Positions 1 through 7,616 of a DNA stretch of 64,000 nt are shown piece by piece. Position 1 is the first letter of the stretch, and every line of letters starts with the position of its first letter. The position numbers and the translations under genes are program-made. The notes beneath the pieces are model-generated. The model was not told where the DNA came from, did no database searches, and saw only the letters and a list, made by a program, of their open reading frames with translations. Origin of the DNA: Nitratidesulfovibrio termitidis HI1 (GTDB taxonomy: Bacteria; Desulfobacterota; Desulfovibrionia; Desulfovibrionales; Desulfovibrionaceae); contig NZ_KI632512.1 in NCBI RefSeq assembly GCF_000504305.1, positions 4,170,775-4,234,774 on the forward strand, given 5' to 3'.

Positions 1-517
1 AGTCGCGCATAAAAGCCGTTCCTGTCGGTTGGCAGCCGTTGTCGCTCATCAGGCTCAGGCCGTGCCCCCGGACGCCTCCGGGAAAGTGCGTCTGGATAGC
101 CGTATCCAGAGCTTGCAGCCACTCATGGCTCCGGCTCCGGTAGTCGGCATGGTGGCCCACGATCTTCTTGGAAAACCAGTCCACCACCAGCACGATATAC
201 ACCCAGCCGCCTTCCGTCATGACCTTGGTCATGTCGATGCCCCACCACTGACACGGGCGGACGGGGCGCGGCTTGCTTCCGGAAGGGGTGCGCTTTGCCC
301 GCAAGGCTGCGCGCTTCACCCCAAGGCCATGCAGACGCATCAGGCGTGCCACTCGTTTGACGTTGATGATCAGGCCGTTTTTATACCGAAGGGTGGCCCA
401 TACGCGGCGATAGCCCCAAAAGGGATGTTCCATTTTCAGGGACTCGATCAACGGCAAGAGTTCGGCATCGCGCTGAAGCTGGGCCTGGCCGGATCGGCGC
501 TTGCCGCTTACCAGTCG
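1..517 (-). CDS. IS3-family transposase OrfB (DDE integrase), partial at window edge
   Basis: This is the N-terminal part of the rve-type integrase of the IS; the C-terminal part lies outside the window. The visible protein has the HTH_21-like start (HPFWGYRRVWATLRY), then the catalytic core beginning WGIDMTKVM, which supplies the first Asp of the DDE triad. It is expressed by -1 frameshifting from orfA on a run of nine A (minus strand), as in copy B. It catalyses cutting and joining of the IS ends. Because the ORF runs off the window, whether it is intact cannot be said. Confidence 0.85.
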
Positions 518-774
518 TTTTTTTTTAACTCCAGCGTCAGTTCGCCAACGGCTTGCTTGAGTTTTTGGTTCTCTGTCGCAAGGCGTTCTTCTCGTCGGTT
601 AGTGGCGCCCACCTCAAAAGCCAGGGCGGCATTGGCCAACAACGTGTCGCGCCAGCGGTAATACATACCCTGAGTGATTTGATACTCACTGCAAATGCTT
701 GCCACAGAGCGACCCTGCAATCCCTCAAGCACAATGCGGGCCTTGCTTTTGCTGTCCCAGACTCGGCGTTTCAT
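508..774 (-). CDS. IS3-family transposase OrfA (helix-turn-helix)
   Basis: This 88-aa protein is identical in sequence to the orfA of copy B. It has an N-terminal helix-turn-helix (KARIVLEGLQGRSVASIC followed by YQITQGMYYRWR) and a C-terminal leucine-zipper-like coiled coil (ATENQKLKQAVGELTLELKK). This is the usual layout of IS3 OrfA, which binds the IS ends and regulates transposition. The gene ends in the A9 slippery run where ribosomes shift -1 into orfB. The start ATG is preceded by a GGAGGAAGC Shine-Dalgarno region on the minus strand. Confidence 0.9.
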   Translation of the reverse strand: MKRRVWDSKSKARIVLEGLQGRSVASICSEYQITQGMYYRWRDTLLANAALAFEVGATNRREERLATENQKLKQAVGELTLELKKNDW

Positions 775-838
775 GCTTCCTCCAAGGATGGAAGAAAACT
801 ACCTTAACAGGGCCACCTTGTTAATGGGGGGCAGTATA

Positions 839-890
839 GGAGGAAAATTTTCAAATTTTCCTCCCTTCCCCCTGATTGTTTTCAAAACAC
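839..890 (-). terminator. cbiO-proximal terminator hairpin, interrupted by IS copy A
   Basis: The 26 bases 839-864 form a perfect 12-bp inverted repeat with a 2-nt loop (GGAGGAAAATTT / AAATTTTCCTCC). On the minus strand this follows a GGGGGAAGGG stretch just after the cbiO stop codon. It matches the rising arm of the terminator family seen at 24067, 35049, 35217 and 12599. The falling arm expected next (CTTCCCCC plus the C-rich tail) is replaced by the IS end at 838, so the IS appears to have inserted in the descending arm. Confidence 0.6.
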
Positions 891-894
891 CATA

Positions 895-1782
895 TTACCC
901 GTGATGGTGGTGCACGTCGCCCCCGGTGTGGGTGTGCACGTGGGTATGCGGGGTATGGGTGGCGATGCGGACGATGCCGTCCCGCACGCTGAGAAAGCTG
1001 TCGCAGGTCTGGGCCAGAAAGTCCCAGTCGTGCGAGATGATCAGGTGGGTGGGGCTGTGCGCGGCCAGAGTGGCGATGAGCCGGTCGCGGGTGCGCGGGT
1101 CGAGGTCGTTGGTGGGTTCGTCCAGCAGCAGGGCCTGCGGCTGCATGGCCAGCACGGCGGCCAGGGCGATCATCTTCTTTTCGCCCCCGGACAGGCGGTG
1201 GGTGACCCGGCTGCCGAACCCGGCAAAGCCCAGGCGTTCAAGGGTGGACTCGGCCACATCGCGGGCCTCTGCGGGTGACGCGCCGTGGTTCAGCGGGCCG
1301 AAGGCCACGTCTTCGAGCACGGTGGGGCAGAACAGCTGGTCGTCGGAGTTCTGGAACAGGAACCCCACCTCGCGGCGCAGCGGGGCGAAGTCTGCCTCGC
1401 GCGTCAGGGGCACGCCACGATGCAACACCCGGCCCGTCTGGGGCCGCAGCAACCCCATGAGCAGGTGCAGCAGGGTGGACTTGCCGCTGCCGTTGTGCCC
1501 CAGAAGCCCGATGCGCCGTCCGGGGCGCAATGCCAGCGAAGCGTCGCGCAACACCGGTTCCGCGCTGCCGGGATAGGTGAAGCAGATGTCCTCCACGGCA
1601 GCCAGCGGCGGCGCGGCATCGGTGTCGGGATGGGGATGTGGATGGTCGTGCGGGTGGGCGTGATCGTGCTCCCCTCCGTGCGCCTGTTCATGATCGTGGT
1701 CATGTTCGTGGCTGGGCGCATGAGGGCTGGACTGTCCGTTGTCGGGCAGTCCGTTATCGGGCGGGGTGGCGGCGGTGCTCAT
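895..1782 (-). CDS. cbiO: Energy-coupling metal importer ATPase (CbiO/NikO type) with His-rich tails
   Basis: This 295-aa ABC ATPase powers uptake of cobalt or nickel with the neighbouring CbiQ and CbiM. Walker A is GHNGSGKSTLL, the signature is LSGGEKK and Walker B is ALLLDEPTNDLDP, all typical of the CbiO/EcfA branch. I place the start at 1782, where ATG overlaps the cbiQ stop (ATGA); a longer open frame upstream overlaps cbiQ and is unlikely. Unusual features are a His/Asp-rich N-terminal segment of about 40 residues before the ATPase domain and a His-rich C-terminus ending HHHHG. Both could bind Ni(II)/Co(II). The metal specificity cannot be decided from the sequence. Confidence 0.9.
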   Translation of the reverse strand: MSTAATPPDNGLPDNGQSSPHAPSHEHDHDHEQAHGGEHDHAHPHDHPHPHPDTDAAPPLAAVEDICFTYPGSAEPVLRDASLALRPGRRIGLLGHNGSGKSTLLHLLMGLLRPQTGRVLHRGVPLTREADFAPLRREVGFLFQNSDDQLFCPTVLEDVAFGPLNHGASPAEARDVAESTLERLGFAGFGSRVTHRLSGGEKKMIALAAVLAMQPQALLLDEPTNDLDPRTRDRLIATLAAHSPTHLIISHDWDFLAQTCDSFLSVRDGIVRIATHTPHTHVHTHTGGDVHHHHG

Positions 1783-2576
1783 GGCAGTGCGGTGAGGGGC
1801 TGAAGGATGTCGGCGGCCAGCAGGGCGACCGCGCACAGGATGATGGTGGCGGCCAGCAGTCGGTCACCGGGATGCCCGGCGGGCTCGGCCAGCATGTGGA
1901 AGCGCCCGGCAAAGCCGCGCAGTCGCATGGCCTGGGCCACACGTTCGGCCCGGTCGAAGCTGCGCACCAGCACCATGCCCGCCAGGTTGGCATAGGTCCG
2001 GTAGGTGTGCAGGTTGGTGCCGGGGATGAAGCCGCGCACCTTGGCCGCGGTGCGCAGGCGGTGGTATTCCTGAGCCACCACGTGCAGCTGCCGCCAGGTG
2101 AACAGCAGCAGCAGGGCCAGTTTGTCCGGCAGGCCCAACCCGGCCACGGCATGGCCCACGGCGGTGATGTCCGAGGTGCCCGCCAGGGCGATGAAGGCCA
2201 GCACGATGGCGTTGGATTTCAGGGTGACCAGCACGGCCTGGGCCACGCCCGCGTCGGTGGCGGTCAGGCTCAGCCAGTCCGGCAGGCCGGGAAAGGGGCC
2301 GATGCGCAGCAGCGGCGCGCCGGGCAGCGAAAAGGGCAGGAACAGCCACAGGAAGGCCACGAACACGTTCACGGCGGCCAGCCGCCGCAGCAGGCGGGGC
2401 AGGGGCAGGCGCGCCCAGGCGCACAGCATGGCGCCCAGCAGCAGGGCCAGTGCCGCCGGGCCGGGCGAGCGCAACAGGGCGACGCACACGGCAACGGACA
2501 GCGCGGCCACCAGCTTGCAACGCGGGTCGGCCAGATGCAGGCGCGAGGCGCCCCGGCTGAAGGGTTCGTCCAGCAC
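1779..2576 (-). CDS. cbiQ: Energy-coupling factor transmembrane protein CbiQ
   Basis: This 265-aa integral membrane protein is the T component that joins the ATPase to the substrate-binding CbiM. It has several hydrophobic segments in the N-terminal two thirds. Towards the C-terminal part it shows the family's cytoplasmic coupling helices with the A-R-G-like motifs (TAAKVRGFIPG near residue 180 and AMRLRGFAGR near 230). It starts 9 bp after the cbiM stop and overlaps cbiO by four bases, so the three genes form one operon read cbiM-cbiQ-cbiO. Confidence 0.92.
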   Translation of the reverse strand: MLDEPFSRGASRLHLADPRCKLVAALSVAVCVALLRSPGPAALALLLGAMLCAWARLPLPRLLRRLAAVNVFVAFLWLFLPFSLPGAPLLRIGPFPGLPDWLSLTATDAGVAQAVLVTLKSNAIVLAFIALAGTSDITAVGHAVAGLGLPDKLALLLLFTWRQLHVVAQEYHRLRTAAKVRGFIPGTNLHTYRTYANLAGMVLVRSFDRAERVAQAMRLRGFAGRFHMLAEPAGHPGDRLLAATIILCAVALLAADILQPLTALP

Positions 2577-2585
2577 GAAGCCCCG

Positions 2586-3200
2586 CTAGCCGTGTGCCGT
2601 GGAGGTGAAGGCCAGCATTTCGGGCCGCACCCGGGCGATGAACGACACCACCAGCGCCGTCACCACGCCTTCCGCGATCATGATCGGAATGTGCGCCAGC
2701 ATCAGCGCCCGCGCGGCGGGGATGAACGCCTCGCCGGACAGCCCCAGCGACACGGCGGTGAGCAGGGCGGATGCGCCTACGGACAGAAAGCCGCAGGCAA
2801 AGGCCGCGCCCCCGCGCAGGCGGGAGGGGCCGGTCAGCATGGGCCGGAAGACGTAGAAGCACAGCACCGGCGGCAGGGCCATGTTGAAGGTGTTCACCCC
2901 CAGCACGGTCAGCCCCCCGAACTGGAACAGCAGCGCCTGCAACGCCAGGGCCACGAAGATGGCGGGAAAGGCGGCCCAGCCCAGCATGACGCCCAAAAGC
3001 CCGTTGAGCACGAGATGGGCGCTGGAAGGGCCGATGGGCACGTGGATCAGCGAGGCCACGAAAAAGGCGGAGGACAGGATGGCCACGGTCATCAGGCGAT
3101 CGTAGTCCAGCCGTTTGAGACCCGTGGTGACGCCAAGGGCGGCCAGCGCCGCACCCGCGCCGAGCACCACCGGGGAAAGCACCCCTTCCGAAATGTGCAT
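2586..3200 (-). CDS. cbiM: Metal-binding membrane component CbiM (cobalt/nickel ECF importer)
   Basis: This 204-aa membrane protein begins MHISEGVLSP, the hallmark N-terminus whose His2 and amino group chelate the metal in CbiM/NikM. Later conserved parts are PIGPSSAHLVLNGLLG and FGGLTVLGVNTFNMALP. It is the substrate-specificity (S) component and is first in the operon. The family usually has a small CbiN partner, or a fused N/L domain in NikM; neither is present here and there is no room for one between cbiM and cbiQ. Annotated as cobalt-type by length and organisation, but nickel is equally possible. Confidence 0.88.
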   Translation of the reverse strand: MHISEGVLSPVVLGAGAALAALGVTTGLKRLDYDRLMTVAILSSAFFVASLIHVPIGPSSAHLVLNGLLGVMLGWAAFPAIFVALALQALLFQFGGLTVLGVNTFNMALPPVLCFYVFRPMLTGPSRLRGGAAFACGFLSVGASALLTAVSLGLSGEAFIPAARALMLAHIPIMIAEGVVTALVVSFIARVRPEMLAFTSTAHG

Positions 3201-3380
3201 GCATGCCTCGCGCTGTCTGCGCGCCCGTCGCGGCGCGCGGAAAATCCGGCGTCACGGGCGTGCCGAAAGGGGTAGCAGATGCCACACGGAGCGTCAACGT
3301 GCCACGAATCTGCAAGGCGTGCCGGGGGGGCGCACGGGGCGGCTCATCCCATTCACCCCCTCTGGGCGCCGCAACGGAAA

Positions 3381-3413
3381 CCGCCCCCGCATGCACGGGG
3401 CATGCGGGGGCGG
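3381..3413 (-). terminator. Intrinsic terminator of the nhaD gene
   Basis: A 13-bp GC-rich inverted repeat (CCGCCCCCGCATG / CATGCGGGGGCGG) with a short loop lies 28 bases after the nhaD stop on the minus strand. It is followed on that strand by GGTTTCCG, a weak U tract. It separates nhaD from the cbiM operon, whose promoter must lie in 3201-3380; I see no cobalamin riboswitch core there. Confidence 0.75.
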
Positions 3414-3440
3414 CGTTGTGCGATAATGCGGTGCGCGGCG

Positions 3441-4874
3441 CTACATGAAGAAGACCAGCGTCACCAGGATGAACGTGGGCACCAGGATGCCGAACGACCA
3501 GGCCATGTAGCCGAAGAAGCTGGGCATCTTCACGCCCTGTTCTTCGGCGATGGAGCGCACCATGAAATTGGGCGCGTTGCCGATGTAGGTGTTGGCGCCC
3601 ATGAACACGGCACCGGCGGAAATGGCCAGCAGCGTCTGGGTCATGTCGTGCATCAGGTGCATGGCGTCGCCGCCTGCGGTGTTGAAGAACACCAGGTAGG
3701 TGGGCGCGTTGTCCAGGAAGCTGGACAACAGGCCGGTCAGCCAGAAGTACATGACGTTCACCGGCTGGCCGTCGTGCGACACCATCTGGATCACCGAGCG
3801 CAACGCGCCGCTTTCGCCAGCCTTCAGGATGGCGATGGCCGGAATCATGCTGACGAAGATGCCCGCGAACAGCTTGGCCACTTCGGCGATGGGGCCCCAG
3901 CTGAAATCGTTCTTGATGCGCGATTCGGGGTCGGTCAGCTTCAGCGACAGCCCGGCTATGATCAGCAGGATGATGTCGCGCACGATGTTCTGCAGTTCCA
4001 CCGGCACGTGGTACACGTTGAATTCCACGCCCGGCTTCCAGAAGCCGCTCAAGAGCACCGCGGCAACCACGCCGCCCAGCAGCAGCAGGTTCACGCTGCC
4101 TTCCAGGCCCAGCTTTTCACCGCCATCCTGCTGCGGCGGGACGGGGCGGCCTTCCTTGCCGAACAGCACGGTGTCCAGCGCGAAGAACACGGCCAGCAGC
4201 AGCACGGAAACCAGCAGCATGGGCGGCAGCATGTGGATGGTGGTCCAGAAGAACGAAACGCCCTTGAGGAAGCCGAGGAACAGCGGCGGGTCGCCCAGCG
4301 GGGTCAGCGAACCGCCGATGTTGGCCACCAGAAAGATGAAGAACACCACCGAATGCACCTTGAACTTGCGGTGGGCGTTGGCGCGCAGCAGCGGGCGGAT
4401 CAGCAGCATGGCCGCGCCGGTGGTGCCCATCCAGCTTGCCAGCACCGTGCCGATGGCCAGCAGCAGCGTGTTGACCATGGGGGTGCCCACCAGCGAACCG
4501 GTCAGGCGCACGCCGCCCGCCACGGTGAACAGGGCGAACAGCAGGATGATGAAGGGAATGTATTCCAGCAGCAGGGTGTGCAGCACTTCGTACAGGGCCA
4601 GCGAGGCGCCGAACTTGAGGGCGAAGGGTACAAGGAAGGCCAGCCCCCAGAACGCGGAAACCTTGCCGAAGTGATGGTGCCAGAAGTGCGGCGCCACCAG
4701 GGGAAAAACGGCGATGGACAGCAGCATGCAGGCAAACGGCACCGCCCACAGGCCACCGAGCAGCGCGCCGTCGAGATGCGGCGCACCTGCGCCGGCGGCG
4801 AACGCCATGCCCGGAAGCATGGTGGCTACGGCGGTCACGATGGCCATGGCCGTCTTCTGGATCTGGGTCTTCAC
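3441..4874 (-). CDS. nhaD: NhaD-type sodium:proton antiporter
   Basis: This 477-aa polytopic membrane protein belongs to the ion transporter superfamily, NhaD branch, exchanging cytoplasmic Na+ or Li+ for protons. It contains about 12 hydrophobic segments. Conserved stretches include TGAAMLLIRPLLRAN, NIGGSLTPLGDPPLFLGF and SSFLDNAPTYLVFFN, the last two being the re-entrant signature regions of the family. I choose GTG at 4874 because AAGGAGG sits 7-8 bases upstream; the open frame extends further but into a tandem repeat. The first 25 residues resemble a cleaved signal or first membrane helix (ending AFAAGAG). The gene is single, with its own terminator. Confidence 0.88.
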   Translation of the reverse strand: MKTQIQKTAMAIVTAVATMLPGMAFAAGAGAPHLDGALLGGLWAVPFACMLLSIAVFPLVAPHFWHHHFGKVSAFWGLAFLVPFALKFGASLALYEVLHTLLLEYIPFIILLFALFTVAGGVRLTGSLVGTPMVNTLLLAIGTVLASWMGTTGAAMLLIRPLLRANAHRKFKVHSVVFFIFLVANIGGSLTPLGDPPLFLGFLKGVSFFWTTIHMLPPMLLVSVLLLAVFFALDTVLFGKEGRPVPPQQDGGEKLGLEGSVNLLLLGGVVAAVLLSGFWKPGVEFNVYHVPVELQNIVRDIILLIIAGLSLKLTDPESRIKNDFSWGPIAEVAKLFAGIFVSMIPAIAILKAGESGALRSVIQMVSHDGQPVNVMYFWLTGLLSSFLDNAPTYLVFFNTAGGDAMHLMHDMTQTLLAISAGAVFMGANTYIGNAPNFMVRSIAEEQGVKMPSFFGYMAWSFGILVPTFILVTLVFFM

Positions 4875-4999
4875 TGGGGAGCCTCCTTGGCGTCTCTGTG
4901 TATGGCGTCGTCCGGCCGGGGCACGGCGACAGGGGTGTCGCGGGCCGGTATGATTCGTCAGGCTGGCATGTCTCTTTTCATGGCGATGGGCGCATTCAG

Positions 5000-5047
5000 G
5001 CGGTCCATGATGCGGTCCATGGTGCGTTCCGTGGTGCGTTCCGTGGT
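5000..5047. repeat. 12-bp tandem repeat (4 units) upstream of nhaD
   Basis: Four head-to-tail 12-bp units occur here: GCGGTCCATGAT, GCGGTCCATGGT, then GCGTTCCGTGGT twice. They lie in the 427-bp gap between the divergent nhaD and trmH genes, directly beside an inverted repeat (5048-5076). The pairwise identity of adjacent units suggests slippage expansion. No gene is evident in 4875-5301. Confidence 0.85.
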
Positions 5048-5076
5048 GCAGTTGGCCACGTGGCACGGCCAACTGC
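5048..5076. promoter_or_regulatory. Perfect 10-bp inverted repeat in the nhaD/trmH intergenic region
   Basis: GCAGTTGGCC and GGCCAACTGC flank a 9-base loop. On the minus strand it would lie in the nhaD leader about 175 bases before the start codon. It could be a leader hairpin, a small terminator or an operator. No U tract follows in either direction, so a simple terminator is less likely. Confidence 0.45.
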
Positions 5077-5301
5077 GGTCCCGCACCAGCGCCTGTAGTA
5101 GCGGGAGAGTGCCATCTTATCAACAGCCGCCTTTCGCGTGGCCGTTGCAGTCGGGCAACCGAGAAAGAACACGGCCCGCCTGTGCGGACCGGTGTGGCGG
5201 CGGCACCGCCGATGCGAGCAGCGCTTCGCTTCAGTTATGGAGCAACACGGTTTGATTGGTCAAGCTGGAAGGTGACTTTTTGGACGAAGGAGGATACACA
5301 G

Positions 5302-5946
5302 GTGCCCCGCGCTTCGGCGCCCCCGGCAACCTCCAGAAAACCCACCGGCATACGCATGGCACCACAGATAACCCCCCGGCGCATGGAACGCATTCGCCGC
5401 GTTCTCGGCTGGCGGCAGAAGGACCTGACCCTTGTGCTGGCCAATATTCACGACCCGCACAACGTCTCGGCCATCTACCGCAGTTGCGACGCCTTCGGCG
5501 TGGCCCAGGTGCACCTGTACTACACCGATACCGCCTTTCCCGTGCTGGGCCGCAAGTCGTCGGCATCGGCCCGCAAGTGGGTGGACACGGTGCGCCACTC
5601 CGACGCGCAAAGCCTGATGCGCACCCTGAAGGAAGGCGGGCACCGCGTGCTGGCCACCAGTTGCACCCCGGCGGCCAAACCGCTGGGCGATTACGACATG
5701 ACCCAGCCCACCGCCATCATCATGGGCAACGAGCATTCCGGCGTGGCCCCGGAACTGGTGGAGCTTGTGGACGGCGAAGTGTACATCCCCATGTACGGCA
5801 TGATCCAGAGCTTCAACGTGTCGGTGGCGGCGGCGGTGCTGCTGGCCGAAGCCTCGCGCCAGCGCGTGCTGGCGGGCATGTACGACCGGCCCTCCTGGCC
5901 CGAAGAGGAACTGGAGGCCCGCATCGCAGACTGGGCGGAGAAATAG
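5302..5946 (+). CDS. trmH: tRNA (guanosine-2'-O-)-methyltransferase TrmH (SPOUT family)
   Basis: This 214-aa enzyme is a SpoU/TrmH methyltransferase that transfers a methyl from SAM to the ribose of G18 in the tRNA D loop. The three SPOUT motifs are visible: motif 1 DPHNVSAIYRSCDAFG, motif 2 TAIIMGNEHSGV and motif 3 IPMYGMIQSFNVSVA. Together they make the trefoil knot and SAM site. I chose GTG at 5302, which has AAGGAGG eight bases upstream; ATG at 5356 is the alternative and lacks a good ribosome site. The gene stands alone between a divergent nhaD and its own terminator. Confidence 0.9.
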   Translation: MPRASAPPATSRKPTGIRMAPQITPRRMERIRRVLGWRQKDLTLVLANIHDPHNVSAIYRSCDAFGVAQVHLYYTDTAFPVLGRKSSASARKWVDTVRHSDAQSLMRTLKEGGHRVLATSCTPAAKPLGDYDMTQPTAIIMGNEHSGVAPELVELVDGEVYIPMYGMIQSFNVSVAAAVLLAEASRQRVLAGMYDRPSWPEEELEARIADWAEK

Positions 5947-5971
5947 CGGGCGGGAACATTGCCCGAAAAAG

Positions 5972-6017
5972 CGCGAGGGCGGCGTATCCGGAATCTTCCG
6001 GGTACGCCGCCCTCGCG
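5972..6017 (+). terminator. Terminator hairpin after trmH
   Basis: A 15-bp arm CGCGAGGGCGGCGTA pairs with TACGCCGCCCTCGCG, with a further small stem (TCCGGA..TCCGG) inside. It begins 26 bases after the trmH stop. Three T follow, so it is a weak-tailed but very stable terminator. Confidence 0.7.
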
Positions 6018-6051
6018 TTTGGGGGCGCGGCACGAGCCGTCGCAGGGATTC

Positions 6052-6114
<63 letters not shown>

Positions 6115-6205
6115 AGTCGCCTGCGCCTGCCAGACCGCTTGCGTCATCCGACCGCGTCATCCGGCCGCGCCATCCGTTCGGGCCATCCGCCTGCGCCACC
6201 GGGCA

Positions 6206-7489
6206 TCATGCGTCTGCGGCATCGGGGGCATCGGGCCCGTCGCCTTCCAGCGGCAGGCCAAGGTCGGTCAGCCAGTCTTCGTACAGCGCGCCCACCTCTC
6301 GCTCGCCCGCGCGCCGTGCCCAGCGGGCCAGCCCACGCGCCTTGCGCACCAGCGGTTCCGGGTCTTCCAGCAGGCCGGTGACGTGTTCGATCTTGCGGGC
6401 CGCCTGTTCGGCCAGGTCCGGGTTGCCCGCCTGCGCCGCCACAAGGGCAAGGCGGCGGTACCCCGGCAGGCTGGGAAAGAAGTAGCAGTGCAGCAGCCGC
6501 ACGCCGGAAGCTTCCAGATACCTGTCGTGCCCCTCCAGAAACGCGGCAAGCAGTTCGTAGCCGGGCTGCCACAGCGGGTCGGCCTGCAAGGCCTGCCAGC
6601 ACCTGCCAGGCTCGAAGTCGGCATGGGCCGCCAGCAATTCCGCATCGCGCACGGGCGGCAGGGTCAGGTAGGTTTCCAGCCACGGGGTCAGGGCCAGTTC
6701 GAAGCCGTCGCGCCGGGCCAGCTTGTGCAGGTCCGGCCCGAAACAGCCGGAGCAGCGCCGGTTGAGCCGGGCGGCGTTGGCCGCGTCATGGTCGCGGCGG
6801 CCAGGGGTGCGGCTTTCCAGATGATACACCCGGCTTTCCGCCACGCAGGCCAGCTTCAGCCCCCGCTCGCGGATGCGCCAGCACAGCTCCAGGTCCTCGC
6901 TGCCGTTCAGGTAGCCTTCATGAAAGCCGCCGCAGTCCGCGAACAGCGTACGCGCCATGAGCAGGGCCGCGCCCGTGATGGCCTGCAACGGACGCCGCGC
7001 GGCAACCGCCGGGTGCGTGGCCGGAAAGTTGGCGTACAGGTGCTCCGTGGACAGCGACGGCGTGAAGGCGATGCCGCAGTGCTGCACCCTGTCCGTATCC
7101 GGATACAGCAGCAGTGGCCCCACGGCCCCCAGCCGGACGTCGTCGTCCAGCGCGCGCAGCAGGGGCGGCAGCCAGCCGGGCGTGACCAGGGTGTCGTTGT
7201 TCAAAAACAGCAGCCTGCCCGCGCGGGCCTGCGCCGCGCCAAGGTTGCTGGCCACGGCAAATCCCTTGTTTTCCGGCAGACGGATGGCCCGGAAACGATC
7301 GCCGAACAGGGCGCGCCCCAGCGGTTCAAGATCGCTGGCGGTGGCGTCGGTGGAGCCGTTGTCCACCACGATGACCTCCAGCACGCCGCCGGGGGTATGC
7401 GCGTGCAGGCTTTCCAGGCAGCCGCGCGTGAGGTCCCAGAGGTTCCAGGCGGGAATGACGACGGAGACGAGGGGAGCTTTGGCGGTCAT
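6206..7489 (-). CDS. Family 2 glycosyltransferase with C-terminal extension
   Basis: This 427-aa protein has a GT-A (family 2) domain over residues 1-240. It opens VSVVIPAWN, continues with EVIVVDNGSTDAT and has a DXD-like LLFLNNDTLV where the nucleotide-sugar and metal bind. A GFHEGYLNGSEDLELCWRI segment provides the ED acceptor/catalytic region typical of rhamnosyl-type transferases. The remaining 180 residues look helical and repeat-like and match nothing I can name. It lies beside two more glycosyltransferases and probably helps build a surface polysaccharide or glycoprotein; donor and acceptor are not predictable. The start MTAKAPLVSV begins the domain directly. Confidence 0.85.
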   Translation of the reverse strand: MTAKAPLVSVVIPAWNLWDLTRGCLESLHAHTPGGVLEVIVVDNGSTDATASDLEPLGRALFGDRFRAIRLPENKGFAVASNLGAAQARAGRLLFLNNDTLVTPGWLPPLLRALDDDVRLGAVGPLLLYPDTDRVQHCGIAFTPSLSTEHLYANFPATHPAVAARRPLQAITGAALLMARTLFADCGGFHEGYLNGSEDLELCWRIRERGLKLACVAESRVYHLESRTPGRRDHDAANAARLNRRCSGCFGPDLHKLARRDGFELALTPWLETYLTLPPVRDAELLAAHADFEPGRCWQALQADPLWQPGYELLAAFLEGHDRYLEASGVRLLHCYFFPSLPGYRRLALVAAQAGNPDLAEQAARKIEHVTGLLEDPEPLVRKARGLARWARRAGEREVGALYEDWLTDLGLPLEGDGPDAPDAADA

Positions 7490-7616
7490 GGGGTATGGCT
7501 CGTGCGCGTGCGGGCGCGATGCGGGTGAGGGAAAGGGGCGAGGTGCGCCCCGTCAGGCGGTCAGGTGGCCGGGCGACCAGATGGTCAGCCGATCAGACAA
7601 TCAGGCGGTCAGGTAG
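7490..7616. repeat. Degenerate GGTCAGG-type short repeats between glycosyltransferase genes
   Basis: The 127-bp spacer between two minus-strand glycosyltransferase genes contains at least seven loose copies of a motif like GGTCAG(C/G) at 7-10 base spacing (7548-7619). No promoter or terminator could be recognised. The spacing is consistent with decayed tandem duplication. Confidence 0.5.

Larger units (their letters stand above)
1..838 (-). mobile_element. IS3-family insertion sequence, copy A (left part outside window)
   Basis: This stretch matches 11591-12428 base for base except two substitutions that I can see (near 113 and at 811). It carries orfA and most of orfB of an IS3-type element on the minus strand. 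Its right end is the terminal sequence ending GGCAGTATA at 838, the same end as copy B. The other end lies beyond the window, so the terminal repeat pair and target duplication cannot be checked. The bases just outside (839-864) are half of a terminator-like palindrome downstream of cbiO. The near-identity of the two copies implies recent transposition. Confidence 0.93.

Noticed and set aside
3201-3380. Possible cobalamin or Ni/Co riboswitch upstream of cbiM
   Set aside because: I looked for the B12-box and core motifs on the minus strand and found none. Only two short direct repeats (TGCCAC) are present, too weak to call.
4875-5123. N-terminal extension of NhaD (about 83 residues, His/Gly-rich)
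   Set aside because: It is encoded by the 12-bp tandem repeat and an inverted repeat, while a strong ribosome site marks GTG at 4874 as the start.
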